DNA from: Plasmodiophora brassicae
Taxonomy: Eukaryota > Endomyxa > Phytomyxea > Plasmodiophorida > Plasmodiophoridae
Assembly (NCBI GenBank): GCA_039704465.1
Contig: JASFAU010000002.1
Location: 868,001 to 932,000 of the forward strand
Direction of reading: 5' to 3'
DNA: 64,000 nt
Shown: positions 11,146 to 20,597 of the stretch, piece after piece
How positions within the stretch are numbered: position 1 is the stretch's first letter
How the letters are laid out: each line of letters starts with the position of its first letter
Translations under genes and position numbers: made by a program
The notes under the pieces: model-generated
What the model saw: the letters and a program-made list of their open reading frames with translations, nothing else
The model's database searches: none
Told to the model about the DNA's origin: nothing

Positions 11146-12483
11146 ATGCCCCTGCTCGATGTTCCCGGGACGCCGCATCGGCGTTGCGCTGGCTTCAAGA
11201 ACGTCAGTCTGGGTGTGGACTGCGTCCTGAGCTGGGAGAAGCAATCCGGCGATACCACCGGAAAGTCTGCCCGCCGTCACGGAAAGGCGTACCGGTCGCC
11301 ACCGCCCTCCGCCGTCTTCCCTGACCTGCCGGCCAACGCCATCCCCAGATGGGACTCGGAAATGCATAGCCAGTTCCATCCGCACGACCCATCCGTCCTC
11401 CGGGTCTCCGTGCCCGACCACCTGAAACCGCTCATCAGTCATATCGCGCACATCGTTGCTGAGCACAGACCACCAGACCAGACATCGGGACCGCCCCCGT
11501 CCGCAGAGGGGCATCTCCAAGTACAACCTTCCTCATCGTCGCCTTCTGGCCCTCCACCCGCTAAGGAACCTGTCGCCGCGTCGGCAACCGCCGAACCAAT
11601 CGCGACCCATGAGGACAAGTCGCAGCATCGGCCTCGGCCGGGTGATATGGACCCTCCTGCAGTCAGTGAACCTTCGCCAGCGAAGTCCGCACCAGACGCG
11701 TCGACCAAGACTCAGTCGAAGAAGGGGAAGAAGTCTGTTCGATCGTCTAGCCCTACGAAGGCGCCCACAACGACTGCGCCGTCTGTCATTGACGCTGAGG
11801 CCGATGCCCCGCAAAGGTTCGCGTCGTCCGTCAAATCGCAGCGATCTGCACGACGGGAGCAAGGAGCGCAGCAACCGGCGGGCAAGCCGGCAGACGCTGC
11901 AGCGAAGCCTGAAGATGGACCGGTGGAGAACACGTTGCTACTTGACGCTCCTCGTCGTCGCCGCCCGAAGGCGCCGCTGCCGAATGCAGAGGAGCTTCAA
12001 GAGCGCGACCGTCAGCGTCGTGCTGCGCAACGTCAGATACGCGCGAAATGGGACCATCGACGCAAGCAGGCGGCTCGCACCATGGGCGACATGACGCGTT
12101 CGTTATCGGATACGGCTGTCGCCTTTTACTACGGCCGCCGCCCATTCGCCACGTTCGGCGAACGCCTCGACTCGCACCTGTCGTTCAACATTACACCAGA
12201 GCTGTACCCGAATCGTCCCCAGACGACGCAGACTGTGGATTCGGCCATTGAACGCGCCCTGGTCGCCCGCGGCCCCATCATGATCGGGTGCAAGGATCGC
12301 ATTCGTCGCCTACAACGCAAGAGGACCTATGATCGCCTGCAGAGACGGCAAGAAGCCCTGAGCCGACTTCGTACACCCGCTGCCCCCGGCCAGCATCCGC
12401 AAGAGCATCCTGTTCGAACCGAGAAGCAGAAGACACCGTCGCAAAGACAGGCCCCCGCTGATGGGTACTTTGTCCAGCTGTGA
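11146..12483 (+). CDS. Basic, largely disordered protein of unknown function
   Basis: I do not recognise this protein. The open frame extends upstream to 11047 but the first in-frame ATG is at 11146 (445 residues). An upstream coding exon is likely: ATGTCGGAACCGG at 10984 followed by GTAGCG could splice to 11077 in frame, through an unusually long intron of about 80 nt. The first 100 residues are folded-looking (LLDVPGTPHRRCAGFKNVSL, then a segment with PRWDSEMHSQFHPHD). The middle, about residues 120-275, is rich in Ser, Pro, Lys and Ala and looks disordered. The last 150 residues are a basic, arginine-rich helical region with a conserved-looking stretch around YYGRRPFATFGERLDSHLSF and a final arginine/glutamine helix. 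No membrane segment is seen. It lies 200 bp after importin-4 on the same strand and is convergent with the DUF2306 array, with stops 56 bp apart. Confidence 0.6.
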   Translation: MPLLDVPGTPHRRCAGFKNVSLGVDCVLSWEKQSGDTTGKSARRHGKAYRSPPPSAVFPDLPANAIPRWDSEMHSQFHPHDPSVLRVSVPDHLKPLISHIAHIVAEHRPPDQTSGPPPSAEGHLQVQPSSSSPSGPPPAKEPVAASATAEPIATHEDKSQHRPRPGDMDPPAVSEPSPAKSAPDASTKTQSKKGKKSVRSSSPTKAPTTTAPSVIDAEADAPQRFASSVKSQRSARREQGAQQPAGKPADAAAKPEDGPVENTLLLDAPRRRRPKAPLPNAEELQERDRQRRAAQRQIRAKWDHRRKQAARTMGDMTRSLSDTAVAFYYGRRPFATFGERLDSHLSFNITPELYPNRPQTTQTVDSAIERALVARGPIMIGCKDRIRRLQRKRTYDRLQRRQEALSRLRTPAAPGQHPQEHPVRTEKQKTPSQRQAPADGYFVQL

Positions 12484-12539
12484 TGCATGCCTTACCGAAA
12501 CCCATTATAAACGGCGAACGACGAAGTGTGTATTGATGA

Positions 12540-13337
12540 TCAGTGGGAGTACCTGCGAGCCCAGAAGATGATCATCTCTGCGAACAGCATGTGAACAACA
12601 GTGAAGATGAGAGGGTCCACGACGTCGGCGCCGCTGACAACGCGACCGATGCGGAACGTGGCGAAGACGAGGGCGCCAATGTAATTCCTGATCATGTTTT
12701 CACGATGCAGGCTGATGCCCATGCGCGCCTTGACGTTGTACATGGCCGTCGAGATCGTCGCCAGGAAGTAGACGTTGAGGAAGAAGAGCGACCAGGCCTC
12801 CAGAGGGCCGTTCCGCGAGATCATACTGCAGACGAAGGCGCACGGGATACAGAACATCTCGGCGACGACGTAGATCACGCCCAGCCAGCGGTGCGGTGTG
12901 GAGTCCCCGTATCCAAGGAACCCCAGCGCCAGCTGGACCGGGCCGATGATCAGGACGAACGTTGCCGACGTGATGTGAACCCCGATCCAGCCCAGGTTGA
13001 CATGATGTTGCTCTCCACGGTACAGGATGGCCGTGGACTCGTGCCAATCGGTCGCGTAGGGTAGCACGACGATGTACAACGTGATGAATATACCGACTTC
13101 CAGGGCCAGCGTCCCAGCGACGACGAGGCGGGGGTCCAGGCGCCGATGCACAGGGACCTTGGCTTTGCTTACGTGGGCGCCGGAGGCAATTTCGCCAGTT
13201 TCGTGAGCGACTTTGAGCGTAACCTCTGTGCTGGAGGTTGCCCCTGCGACCAGTGCCCCGGGAGTTCCAGGGCCGGCCATTGCTGTTGCTGCCTTGCTGA
13301 TGTCGTCGCCGCTGCCAGCCAACCCGACACCCGACAT
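12540..13337 (-). CDS. DUF2306-like four-helix membrane protein, copy A
   Basis: Single exon, 265 residues. After a polar N-terminus of about 65 residues come hydrophobic segments near residues 72-95, 118-145, 155-180 and 190-212, and a last one at the C-terminus (FTVVHMLFAEMIIFWARRY). Between them are blocks shared with two neighbours: PYATDWHESTAILYRGEQ, HITSATFVLIIGPVQLALG and STPHRWLGVIYVVAE. The His-Arg-Trp-Leu-Gly block followed by a Tyr-containing helix is the pattern I associate with DUF2306, a mostly bacterial membrane family with no assigned biochemistry. This is the 3'-most of three tandem paralogues. The start at 13337 is the first in-frame ATG; upstream codons use GTG only. Role unknown; a membrane location is safe. 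Confidence 0.75.
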   Translation of the reverse strand: MSGVGLAGSGDDISKAATAMAGPGTPGALVAGATSSTEVTLKVAHETGEIASGAHVSKAKVPVHRRLDPRLVVAGTLALEVGIFITLYIVVLPYATDWHESTAILYRGEQHHVNLGWIGVHITSATFVLIIGPVQLALGFLGYGDSTPHRWLGVIYVVAEMFCIPCAFVCSMISRNGPLEAWSLFFLNVYFLATISTAMYNVKARMGISLHRENMIRNYIGALVFATFRIGRVVSGADVVDPLIFTVVHMLFAEMIIFWARRYSH

Positions 13338-13990
13338 GAATGATCCGAGGTGACAAATAGTACGCTTAACGATCCCGGAAACAATCACCTAGCCCTCACA
13401 AAGGTTAACGAAGCATATTATAGGGAGCAGTGGGGTACCATGTCGCCTCCATGTGTCCTAGTTGATCGTACTATCACGAGATTTCGCTGTTACCTGGATC
13501 GTACTAACGATGTCAGCGAGTCGCCTGGCCGGCGAGAGCCCCTTTGTTTCAAACCTTACAGCGCGTCGATTATGGCAGTGCTGCGAACGAACGGCACCCT
13601 TCCTGAACAGAAATGCGGGTTCCGCTCAGGACCATCGACAATCGGCAGGCGGTTCGTTGTAGGCCGATAACAGGAGACGGGACGTAACAAGCGAACCGAA
13701 GACACAGTGTCGTGTGGAGTCCTGTGTCGTTCGGGCACTTCACGACGACATGCACGCCTGCGCGTTCGCCTCGGCGGCAATCGGTCGGAACGGCCTGCGC
13801 CGATGAAGTAACCGCGGGCCGGGTGCTCCTACACAGGATATCGCACTCGCATATGTATTGGTTCGCCATGCTTCAACACGTTTATTGGGTACACCCAATT
13901 CCAGTATGTGTGTGAGTGTGTGCGTGCGCGTGCGTGTGTGCGCCTGGTGCGGGCATGTTCAAGGAGAGGTCACCTGCGGCCTTTGATTGT
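13338..13990. other. Spacer between DUF2306 copies A and B, with a GT-rich tract
   Basis: 653 bp without a convincing gene. A GT/GCGT-rich low-complexity tract covers about 13904-13950, close to the 3' end of copy B. Short frames on both strands lack recognisable features. It is three times longer than the spacer between copies B and C. Confidence 0.5.
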
Positions 13991-14797
13991 TCACATTCCG
14001 CACTTGTGTGTCCACCAGACGAGGGCCTCTGCGAAAACGAGGTGGGCGACCCCGAGTATAAGTGGATTGCCGAAATCGGTCTCGTTGATGCGTCGCCCGA
14101 TGCGGAACGTGGCGAAGAACAGGGCGCCGATGTAATTCCTGATCATGTTGTCCCGATGCGCGCGGATCCGCAAGCGGGCCTTGATGCTGTACATGGCCAT
14201 GGAGAGGGTTCCCAGCCAGTAGATGTCGAGGAGGAAGAGCGACCAGGCCTCCAGGGCGCCGTTCCGCGAGATCATACTGCAGACGAAGGCGCACGGGATG
14301 GAGAACATCTGGGCGACGACGTACACCACGCCCAGCCAACGATGAGCCGTGGAGTCGCCATAGTCCAGGTATCCCAGCGCCAGCTGGACCGGGCCGATGA
14401 TCAGGACGAACGTTGCCGACGTGATGTGAACGCCGATCCAACCCAGGTGGACCTGGTCCTGCTCTCCGCGATACAGGATCGTTGTTGATTCGGTCCAGTC
14501 CGTCGCGTACGGCAGTACGACGAGGTACACCGTGACGAAGACACCCGCCTCCACGGCCACCATCAAAGCGACGATCAGTACTCGACGGTCAATGCTTCGA
14601 AGTATAGGGATGCCGCTTGCGTTTCTGGCTTGCGTGGTGACATCCGGTCGTGCCCCATCGTTCAGTTTGATCGTGATGTCTTCGGTCGCAGTGGCCCCGG
14701 CTTCCAGCGGAGCGAGGGCCTTGGAACCAGGTATCGTCGACGCAGCGTTCCAGTCTGTGCTGGTGGCATCGCCAACAACCGGGCCGATCACCGACAT
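13991..14797 (-). CDS. DUF2306-like four-helix membrane protein, copy B
   Basis: Single exon, 268 residues, starting at the ATG at 14797. It is a clear paralogue of copies A and C over the whole membrane domain: PYATDWTESTTILYRGEQ, HITSATFVLIIGPVQLALG, STAHRWLGVVYVVAQMFS, NMIRNYIGALFFATFRIG. The polar N-terminus (about 65 residues) carries a degenerate TEDITIKLNDG motif also seen as TADITLKVG in copy C, so even the cytosolic or lumenal head is homologous. Hydrophobic segments and the terminal aromatic helix are conserved. Nucleotide similarity to copy C is visible by eye over several hundred bases, indicating a fairly recent duplication. Function unknown. Confidence 0.75.
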   Translation of the reverse strand: MSVIGPVVGDATSTDWNAASTIPGSKALAPLEAGATATEDITIKLNDGARPDVTTQARNASGIPILRSIDRRVLIVALMVAVEAGVFVTVYLVVLPYATDWTESTTILYRGEQDQVHLGWIGVHITSATFVLIIGPVQLALGYLDYGDSTAHRWLGVVYVVAQMFSIPCAFVCSMISRNGALEAWSLFLLDIYWLGTLSMAMYSIKARLRIRAHRDNMIRNYIGALFFATFRIGRRINETDFGNPLILGVAHLVFAEALVWWTHKCGM

Positions 14798-14987
14798 CGT
14801 AACCTATTACACACAGTGGCGTACGGCAACGTGATCGTCATTAACGTATACGACCTTGGTGGGGCTAATGTAGGCGACCCCATGGTGCTGCCGCCGGCAA
14901 GCGATGGGGCGCTCGTCTGTACGTCAAGCAGTCGCGATGCAAGCCCCATCAAATAAGGTCGCACACAGGTGCGTATGTATTGAGGGG

Positions 14988-15728
14988 TCAGATGGCGTAT
15001 CTGTTCGCCCACCAGACGAGGACCTCCGCGAACAGCATGTGGGCAATCGCGAGTATGAGCGGGTTGCCGAAGTCGGTGTCGTTGATGCGCCGTCCGATGC
15101 GGAACGTAGCGAAGAACAGGGCGCCAATGTAATTCCTGATCATGTTGTCCTGGTGCTTGCGGATCCGCAACCGGACCAGGATGTTGTACATGGCCATCGC
15201 AAGCGTCGCCAGCCAGTAAACGTTGAGGAAGAACAGCGACCAGCCCTCCAGGGGGCCGTTCCGAGTAATAATGCTCATGACGAAGGCGCACGGAATGGAG
15301 AACATTTGAGCGGTCACGTAAACGACGCCCAGCCAGCGGTGCGCTGTGGAATCGCCGTATCCAATGGTGCCCAGCGCCACCTGGACCGGGCCGATCATCA
15401 GGACGAACGTTGCCGACGTGATGTGTACGGCGGCCCAGCCCAAGTGGACCTGGTCCTGCTCTCCGCGATAAAGAATCGCTGTGGACTCTGCCCAGTTGGT
15501 GGCATACGGCAGCGCCACGATGTACAATGTGATGAGGACGCCGACCTCCAAGACCAGCATCAACGCGACGACGACTCGCGTATCCGCACGACGGAGCTCA
15601 CGAACGCTTACAGCCTTGGCTTGCGGGACGACGCTATCGCCCGCTTCACGTCCCACCTTGAGCGTGATGTCTGCGGTAGCCGTTGCCCCTGCGGCTATCG
15701 GCAGGTCAGGCCCGAGCGAACTAGCCAT
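14988..15728 (-). CDS. DUF2306-like four-helix membrane protein, copy C
   Basis: Single exon, 246 residues from the ATG at 15728. Same architecture as copies A and B: a short polar head with TADITLKVG, then PYATNWAESTAILYRGEQ, HITSATFVLMIGPVQVALG, STAHRWLGVVYVTAQMFS, NMIRNYIGALFFATFRIG, ending in HMLFAEVLVWWANRYAI. It resembles copy B most closely. The head is about 20 residues shorter than in the other two. The spacing to copy B is 190 bp, ample for its own promoter, so each copy is probably transcribed separately. Its 5' end faces the 3' end of the CWC25 gene 167 bp away, on the same strand. Confidence 0.75.
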   Translation of the reverse strand: MASSLGPDLPIAAGATATADITLKVGREAGDSVVPQAKAVSVRELRRADTRVVVALMLVLEVGVLITLYIVALPYATNWAESTAILYRGEQDQVHLGWAAVHITSATFVLMIGPVQVALGTIGYGDSTAHRWLGVVYVTAQMFSIPCAFVMSIITRNGPLEGWSLFFLNVYWLATLAMAMYNILVRLRIRKHQDNMIRNYIGALFFATFRIGRRINDTDFGNPLILAIAHMLFAEVLVWWANRYAI

Positions 15729-15894
15729 TGGCGTCACGTTAACTGGCTTCCGAGTGGCGACCTACCCACCCGCCGCGTGTCGACATGAAAGTACACCGAT
15801 CCGGAATAGATCGAAGCTAATGGCATTCAGAATGGTACACCATGGCGCACGGCCTTGACCCTCAGGTAACGTCACAGGACGCGATCAATACGAT

Positions 15895-17130
15895 TTAGAG
15901 AAACGAGTGCTCTTCCATGTTGCCTTTCTGCCTATAGTGGCGTCGCTGGTTGAGGCGATCCTCGACGGTGTCATTCGAGTCCAAGTAGGCCTGCTTGCGG
16001 GCCGACTGGATGAACGTTGCCGACTGAGGAGCATCCGCCCCGCGAACGTGCAGATCCGCCTGCTCCTGGCGAGCAATGACGTCGGCAGCGTCAGCGGCAG
16101 CCGATCGGGCAGCATGATGGGCGTCGGCATCTGCCTGCATGGCGGCAAGACGTGCGGCCCTCTCCTCTTTCGTCAGCGCGCTGTTCTTCGACGATGCAAC
16201 GTCGCGCTGGCGCCGAGGTGCAAGTCGGTCCCGTCGCCGGCTGCCGTTCCTGCTGTCATCGCGGTGCCTGTGCCTGTCGTCCTTTTCCTCGTCCCTTTCC
16301 GGCGATCGCGACCTCGAGGCACTCTGGTGACGATGCCGGTGGCGCCGGGGAGAGCGTGATTGAGGGCGATGGAGACGACGCGGTGAGCGCGATCGGGAGC
16401 GACGACGATGGCGAGGGAAGCGAGACCGACGAGAATACTGTTCCGTCCGAGACACGATCAATCCGTACGGATCATCATCGCCGTCGCCGTCGTCCTTGTG
16501 CTTGCGGTCAGCGTTGGCGTCGGCGTCAGCGTCACGTGCCGCCTTCTCCGCTCGCCGTTTCTCTTTGCGTTCCTGCTTTTCGACTTTCTTCAGCGCCTTC
16601 TTCAGCTTCTTGCTGCGATCGACGTCGTCGCGAATCCGCCTCATCTCCAGCGGGTTTCGGAGAATCCGCAGGCGCTGCTGGTGCTCCTGCTGAAGAATTG
16701 CCAGCATCGGGTCCTCCCTTATTCTGGTCTCAGCATCCAGATCCCGGCGCTCGTACTTCCCAATCCATCGGTCGGTGTCCAATGTAGGCGGCGGTGCCGA
16801 CACGTCAGGCGTGGGCTCCTGCAATTCCGATGATGGGATGGTTTTGCCCAGCAGGAATTCTTCTCGTTCCTTGTCGCGTTGCTGGGCCTCGACATCGGCG
16901 GACCTATACATCCAATCGAGGCGCTCGACATGTTTCGTGCCGCCGCGCTGCAGTTGCAGCTTGCGCAGCTCCTCGACCTGACGCTCCTCCTCGATCTCCT
17001 TGCGCAGTTGCGCCAACTTGGACTTCTCGGCCGCATCCTTCTGCTCGGCCAGCCACACCTTCTCGGCATTGGCGATCGTCGCCGTATGCCAGCTCTTCTT
17101 GTTCAGGAACGACAGGCCGCCCTTCCCCAT
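15895..17130 (-). CDS. CWC25: Spliceosome factor CWC25
   Basis: CWC25 is needed for the first transesterification step of pre-mRNA splicing and binds near the branch helix of the activated spliceosome. The 411-residue single-exon protein starts MGKGGLSFLNKKSWHT, the diagnostic CIR-N type N-terminus. It continues with WLAEQKDAAEKSKLAQLRKEI and VERLDWMYR, a block found in all CWC25 proteins. The Cwc25 domain with FLLGK and PMLAILQQE follows. The C-terminal half is rich in Arg-Ser, Asp and Lys, as in metazoan CCDC49/CWC25. The start at 17130 is fixed by the family N-terminus. It is 162 bp from the peroxiredoxin stop on the same strand. A functional CWC25 fits a genome in which most genes have introns. 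Confidence 0.93.
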   Translation of the reverse strand: MGKGGLSFLNKKSWHTATIANAEKVWLAEQKDAAEKSKLAQLRKEIEEERQVEELRKLQLQRGGTKHVERLDWMYRSADVEAQQRDKEREEFLLGKTIPSSELQEPTPDVSAPPPTLDTDRWIGKYERRDLDAETRIREDPMLAILQQEHQQRLRILRNPLEMRRIRDDVDRSKKLKKALKKVEKQERKEKRRAEKAARDADADANADRKHKDDGDGDDDPYGLIVSRTEQYSRRSRFPRHRRRSRSRSPRRLHRPQSRSPRRHRHRHQSASRSRSPERDEEKDDRHRHRDDSRNGSRRRDRLAPRRQRDVASSKNSALTKEERAARLAAMQADADAHHAARSAAADAADVIARQEQADLHVRGADAPQSATFIQSARKQAYLDSNDTVEDRLNQRRHYRQKGNMEEHSFL

Positions 17131-17299
17131 TGCGGCCACTGTCCAACTGCGCCGCGACGCACAAAATATTATCCGCCAACGACGTTTTTCTGCCAGTCGG
17201 CGCTCTGCTCAGCACTCAGCCGCTGCTCCGTTCTCAGTGGCAGGCCTTTCTATATTTGACAACGCAGGCGCCAGTAACAACCGTATTACGTGGATGGAG

Positions 17300-18028
17300 T
17301 TATTTAGCAGTTGGTGACGAAGGGTCGGGAACTTCACGAAGGTATGGGAGGACAGAGTTATAGGTGCCGAATATTTTCTTGGCGTCATCGTCGGGGATCG
17401 ACGGGCCGATGATGCACGCCTTGCCCTTCTGCCAGTCGGCGGGCGTAACGACCTTCTTCGAGGCGGTCAGCTGCAGTGAGTCGAAGACGCGCAGGATTTC
17501 GTTGAAGTTGCGGCCAGTCGACGCGGGGTACGTGATCAAGGCCTTGCAGTACTTGTCGGGGCCGATGAAGAACACGGAGCGGACTACCTCGGGCATCCCG
17601 GCTTTGCCCAGCCTCGTCTGGTCCAGCATGCCGAATCTGACGGCGATCCTGCGATCAGAATCGGCAATGATGGGGAAGTCGACCGTGCAGTTCTGGGACG
17701 TTTCAATGTCGCCCTTCCATTTCGCATGGGACTCCAGCGAGTCGCAACTGAGCGCGATGACTTTGATCTTGCGCGCGGCGAACTCATCCTTCAGCTGGGC
17801 AACGCGCCCGAGCTCTGTCGTGCAGACCGGCGTGAAATCCTTGGGGTGCGAGAATAGGCACGCCCAGTTGTCGCCGATGTAGTCGTAGAACTTGATCTCG
17901 CCGTGCGATGACTCGGCCGTGAAATCGGGCACCTGGTCGCCGATGTGCATCATCGTCTGCATCGACAGCAGCTCCATGCCGGTCTTCCCCTTGGTGTCCA
18001 TGGGTTTCTGCCGGCCGCACTGGAACAT
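17300..18028 (-). CDS. PRDX6: 1-Cys peroxiredoxin (Prx6 type)
   Basis: Reduces peroxides through a single peroxidatic cysteine. Single exon, 242 residues from ATG 18028; a second Met at 18001 is an alternative start. The thioredoxin fold starts GDQVPDFTAESSHGEIKFYD. The active site reads HPKDFTPVCTTELG, with the peroxidatic Cys in the PxxxTxxC motif. SCDSLESHAKW and DFPIIADSDR follow, with the conserved Arg region in GPDKYCKALITYPASTGRN. The long C-terminal arm (VVTPADWQKGKACIIGPSI) is the Prx6 signature that distinguishes it from 2-Cys enzymes. No resolving Cys-Pro motif is seen. An in-frame open extension upstream has no ATG. Location is probably cytosolic. It is head-to-head with the PPM1L-like phosphatase, 256 bp between starts. 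Confidence 0.95.
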   Translation of the reverse strand: MFQCGRQKPMDTKGKTGMELLSMQTMMHIGDQVPDFTAESSHGEIKFYDYIGDNWACLFSHPKDFTPVCTTELGRVAQLKDEFAARKIKVIALSCDSLESHAKWKGDIETSQNCTVDFPIIADSDRRIAVRFGMLDQTRLGKAGMPEVVRSVFFIGPDKYCKALITYPASTGRNFNEILRVFDSLQLTASKKVVTPADWQKGKACIIGPSIPDDDAKKIFGTYNSVLPYLREVPDPSSPTAK

Positions 18029-18284
18029 TGCCTGTGTCGATCGGACAGCAGGTGCGCGCGACCCCAATTCGAAATGCGCGTGCCTGCCGGGCAATGCATG
18101 ACTCCATTCGTGGACACGCGCCGTCTGCGCTCAGGACGGTGGAATCTTTTTGTTTACACAGGCCAGGTCGTTGCCCTGCGGCAGCTGTGTGATCCGGGGT
18201 TGGTAAAGAGCTGAGCGCGCGACGTTGTTTACTGCGCGGTCGGGGGGCGTGGGCTGTGGGCCGCCGCACCGTCGAGCCGGTCGC

Positions 18285-19582
18285 ATGGACGTCTACTGGA
18301 CCGTCGGCCTAATAGCGCCCCTGCTGGCATTCTATCTCCTCATGGTATGGTCGAGGTCGCGCGTCCTGTCCAGGCTAGTCGGGCGCGATCCCGCCGTCCG
18401 GCTCGGGTACGACGGCGCCTGTCTGCGGACGCTGATCTGGGCTGAAACGTTGCTGTCCAGATCATGGGCCGGTGTGCATAGTATTCAAGGGCGCCGCCAA
18501 CATATGGTACATCGTGCATCGTTTGCATACATGCAGCATAGGCTCATGGGCGCAACGTTCTTAGGAAGATACATTTGCGTATCATCCCGTGTTCCGGACG
18601 AAAGGGTCTCACAAGTTTCAACTCCATGCTGTGTTCGACGGTTGGTGTACGTTGCCACGTAGCGTATGCAGCCTCATGGTTGGATTACCTGCAGGGCATG
18701 GGGGATCCGTCTGCTCCAGGTTTCTGGCGGACCAACTTCCCACCCTGGCTCGCTCGTGCATAGACGAACGCCTGTCGAACGCGCGAACCGACGTTCAGTG
18801 CAACGATGCAGTTCGAGCCGCTCTAATGGATGTATTTGAGAAATCAGAACGCGAATACCTTGCACTTGCGGAAACCAATCAACTGGATGATGGCTCGACA
18901 GGTTCGTGAATGGTGCCTGATATTCAATTGCTGGTTCGTTGACGGGTGTGCGGTGGTGTTCAGCTGTAGTCGTTGTGTTGCACAGTCATCATTCGGGTGC
19001 TGACGTCTACGTCGCCAACCTTGGCGATTCCCGGGCTGTGCTTGCCCACAAAGCGTTTGCGTTGCCGCTCTCAACTGACCATAAGCCGGATCGGCCCGAC
19101 GAACGAAGGCGTGTTGAGTCACTTGGGGGTCGCGTTGTCTTCTGGGGAACATGGCGAGTTCAAGGTAATTGCCATAACTGCTATTGCCTAGAACTATATC
19201 GGATTAAAAGCCTGCTTTCCGCAAGGCATTCTTTCGTTATCGAGGGCTATCGGCGACCGCAATCTAAAGCCGCTGGTATCATCGGTGCCTGAAATCGTAT
19301 CCAGGCGTGTTTCACCTGGAGATGATTTCATTATCCTGGCCAGTGACGGGTTATGGGATGTATTATCGTCGCAGAATGCCGTTGACATGGTTTACAAACA
19401 CGGATGGAGGTCATCATCTGCACAGGTCGGTACCATTCGTTGAACGATTCGTCGTCCGTCGCAATTAATGAATCGTTGGCGTTTAGGCGGCCCGGGAACT
19501 TACCCGGACAGCTATGCGGATGGGGTCGATGGACAACATCACTTGCATGATCATTGATCTGCATCAGCTGCACAATAAATAG
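18285..19582 (+). CDS. PPM1L: Membrane-anchored PP2C-family protein phosphatase, PPM1L-like
   Basis: Metal-dependent Ser/Thr phosphatase. Exons 18285-18506, 18565-18640, 18695-18901, 18964-19164, 19226-19425 and 19487-19582 give 333 residues; introns are 58, 54, 62, 61 and 61 nt. An N-terminal transmembrane helix (residues about 5-22) is followed by the catalytic domain. It has HSIQGRRQHM joined to EDTFAY, which restores the PP2C motif GxxxMED, then VFDGHGG, the metal-binding DGHGG split across intron 2. Further on come VANLGDSRAVL, DHKPDRPDE, WRVQG, LSRAIGD, LASDGLWD and finally DNIT. The order and the membrane helix match PPM1L, an ER-anchored regulator of stress-kinase and ceramide-transfer signalling in animals. 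All metal ligands are present. Because splicing rebuilds every motif, the model is strong. Confidence 0.93.
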
Positions 19583-19850
19583 TTTATTATATCACGAAAG
19601 CGAAGACCCGTCGGCGATCCCTCACTCTTGTCGTCGTTATTACTAGCAGCACTATCCTGTCTGTGTTTCTCCTGTCGCTGTAGCATGCGATCCCTGACGT
19701 TTCCTGATCGACGGGCGCGAACATTCATGGGTCACCCTGATTGCCGGTCGAAAGGCGACATCGCTCACCGAACACGGGTGCGCAAGACCCTACCGCCAAG
19801 CAACGCGTTCCTGGTTCAGTGGGCTGATCAGGGAAGCAGAGTCCTGTATA

Positions 19851-20228
19851 TTAAAGGGGCCTGATCAGCGTGAACTTTGCTGCATACCTCGCTTGTCCTT
19901 CTAGTCCTCTAGGGGTCGCTGGGACGGAATGCTCGCTACCGAACTCGGACGCAACGAACTGGCTGATGTGGCTGAACTCGGTCTCGCTCTGTGATGCATC
20001 AAAATCGTTGACGAAGTAGCCGCCGTCGGATGCGTCCTCTGCCGATGCCTGCGGAGGACGATTCGAATGCTTTGACTCCGGTCCCGTCCCAGGAGCGGCG
20101 CCAACGACGGGCACAACTTGGTCGAACTGATCTTCCGAATACCCGCTGCCTGTCCCGCTGCAGGTGCTGCTGCTGCTGCTGTTGTTATCCGCATCCCGCG
20201 CGTATTGGTGCGACGAAGCGCAACCCAT
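19851..20228 (-). CDS. Small MGC-type protein, probably N-myristoylated and palmitoylated
   Basis: 125 residues, single exon, not recognised. The N-terminus MGCASSHQYARD fits the N-myristoylation signal (Gly2, Ser6) with Cys3 available for palmitoylation, as in many membrane-tethered signalling proteins. The rest is acidic and serine-rich, with a run of five serines, then EDQFDQVVPVVG. The middle is disordered, and an aromatic/acidic segment (GGYFVNDFDASQSE) precedes the C-terminus. No catalytic domain is visible. Being entirely polar, it would rely on acylation to reach a membrane, probably the plasma membrane or cilium (inference). The composition is not diagnostic, so a chance ORF remains possible. 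The MGCxxS start argues for a real gene. Confidence 0.5.
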   Translation of the reverse strand: MGCASSHQYARDADNNSSSSSTCSGTGSGYSEDQFDQVVPVVGAAPGTGPESKHSNRPPQASAEDASDGGYFVNDFDASQSETEFSHISQFVASEFGSEHSVPATPRGLEGQARYAAKFTLIRPL

Positions 20229-20597
20229 GGGATCGTTCGTACAACGTGGACAGTATCTCTCTGGTCAAACGAGCCAAGATTCGCGTCCACGTCGCATTCT
20301 GCAGATATTCACTCGGCACCCTCATGTACAACCCCGGCCCTCACCATAGGCCGTCCACGCGTCCAAACGCGGACGAGACAACACCCTCGAAACAGCGACG
20401 CCAGGCGAAAACGCAAGGAGTCAATGACCTGGTTTCTCTTCAGCGCGGCTGCTATAACCGTCTGGGGGGCGGAGGGCCCGGGAGCGGAGGGACCGCATTT
20501 TCCTGACCCGAGTGAAGTCGCCGGGGAGCAGCAGATTTGGTCCGCTGCGCAGTCCGGGGCGGGGCGCAGTCAAACATCATCATCGCGGGCGGCGGCA
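20229..20597. other. Divergent promoter region
   Basis: 369 bp between the start codons of the MGC-type protein (minus) and the anchored helical protein (plus). No further gene is seen. The open frame in front of the plus-strand gene continues upstream to 20118 but its composition is not protein-like. Confidence 0.45.

Noticed and set aside
12543..15788. Long plus-strand open frames (12543-13064, 13916-14488, 14904-15788) opposite each DUF2306 copy, up to 294 codons and similar to one another
   Set aside because: They are antisense shadows: their mutual similarity follows from the paralogy of the minus-strand genes, and their composition (Asp/Glu/Gly/His-rich, no hydrophobic core) is that of reversed membrane-helix codons.
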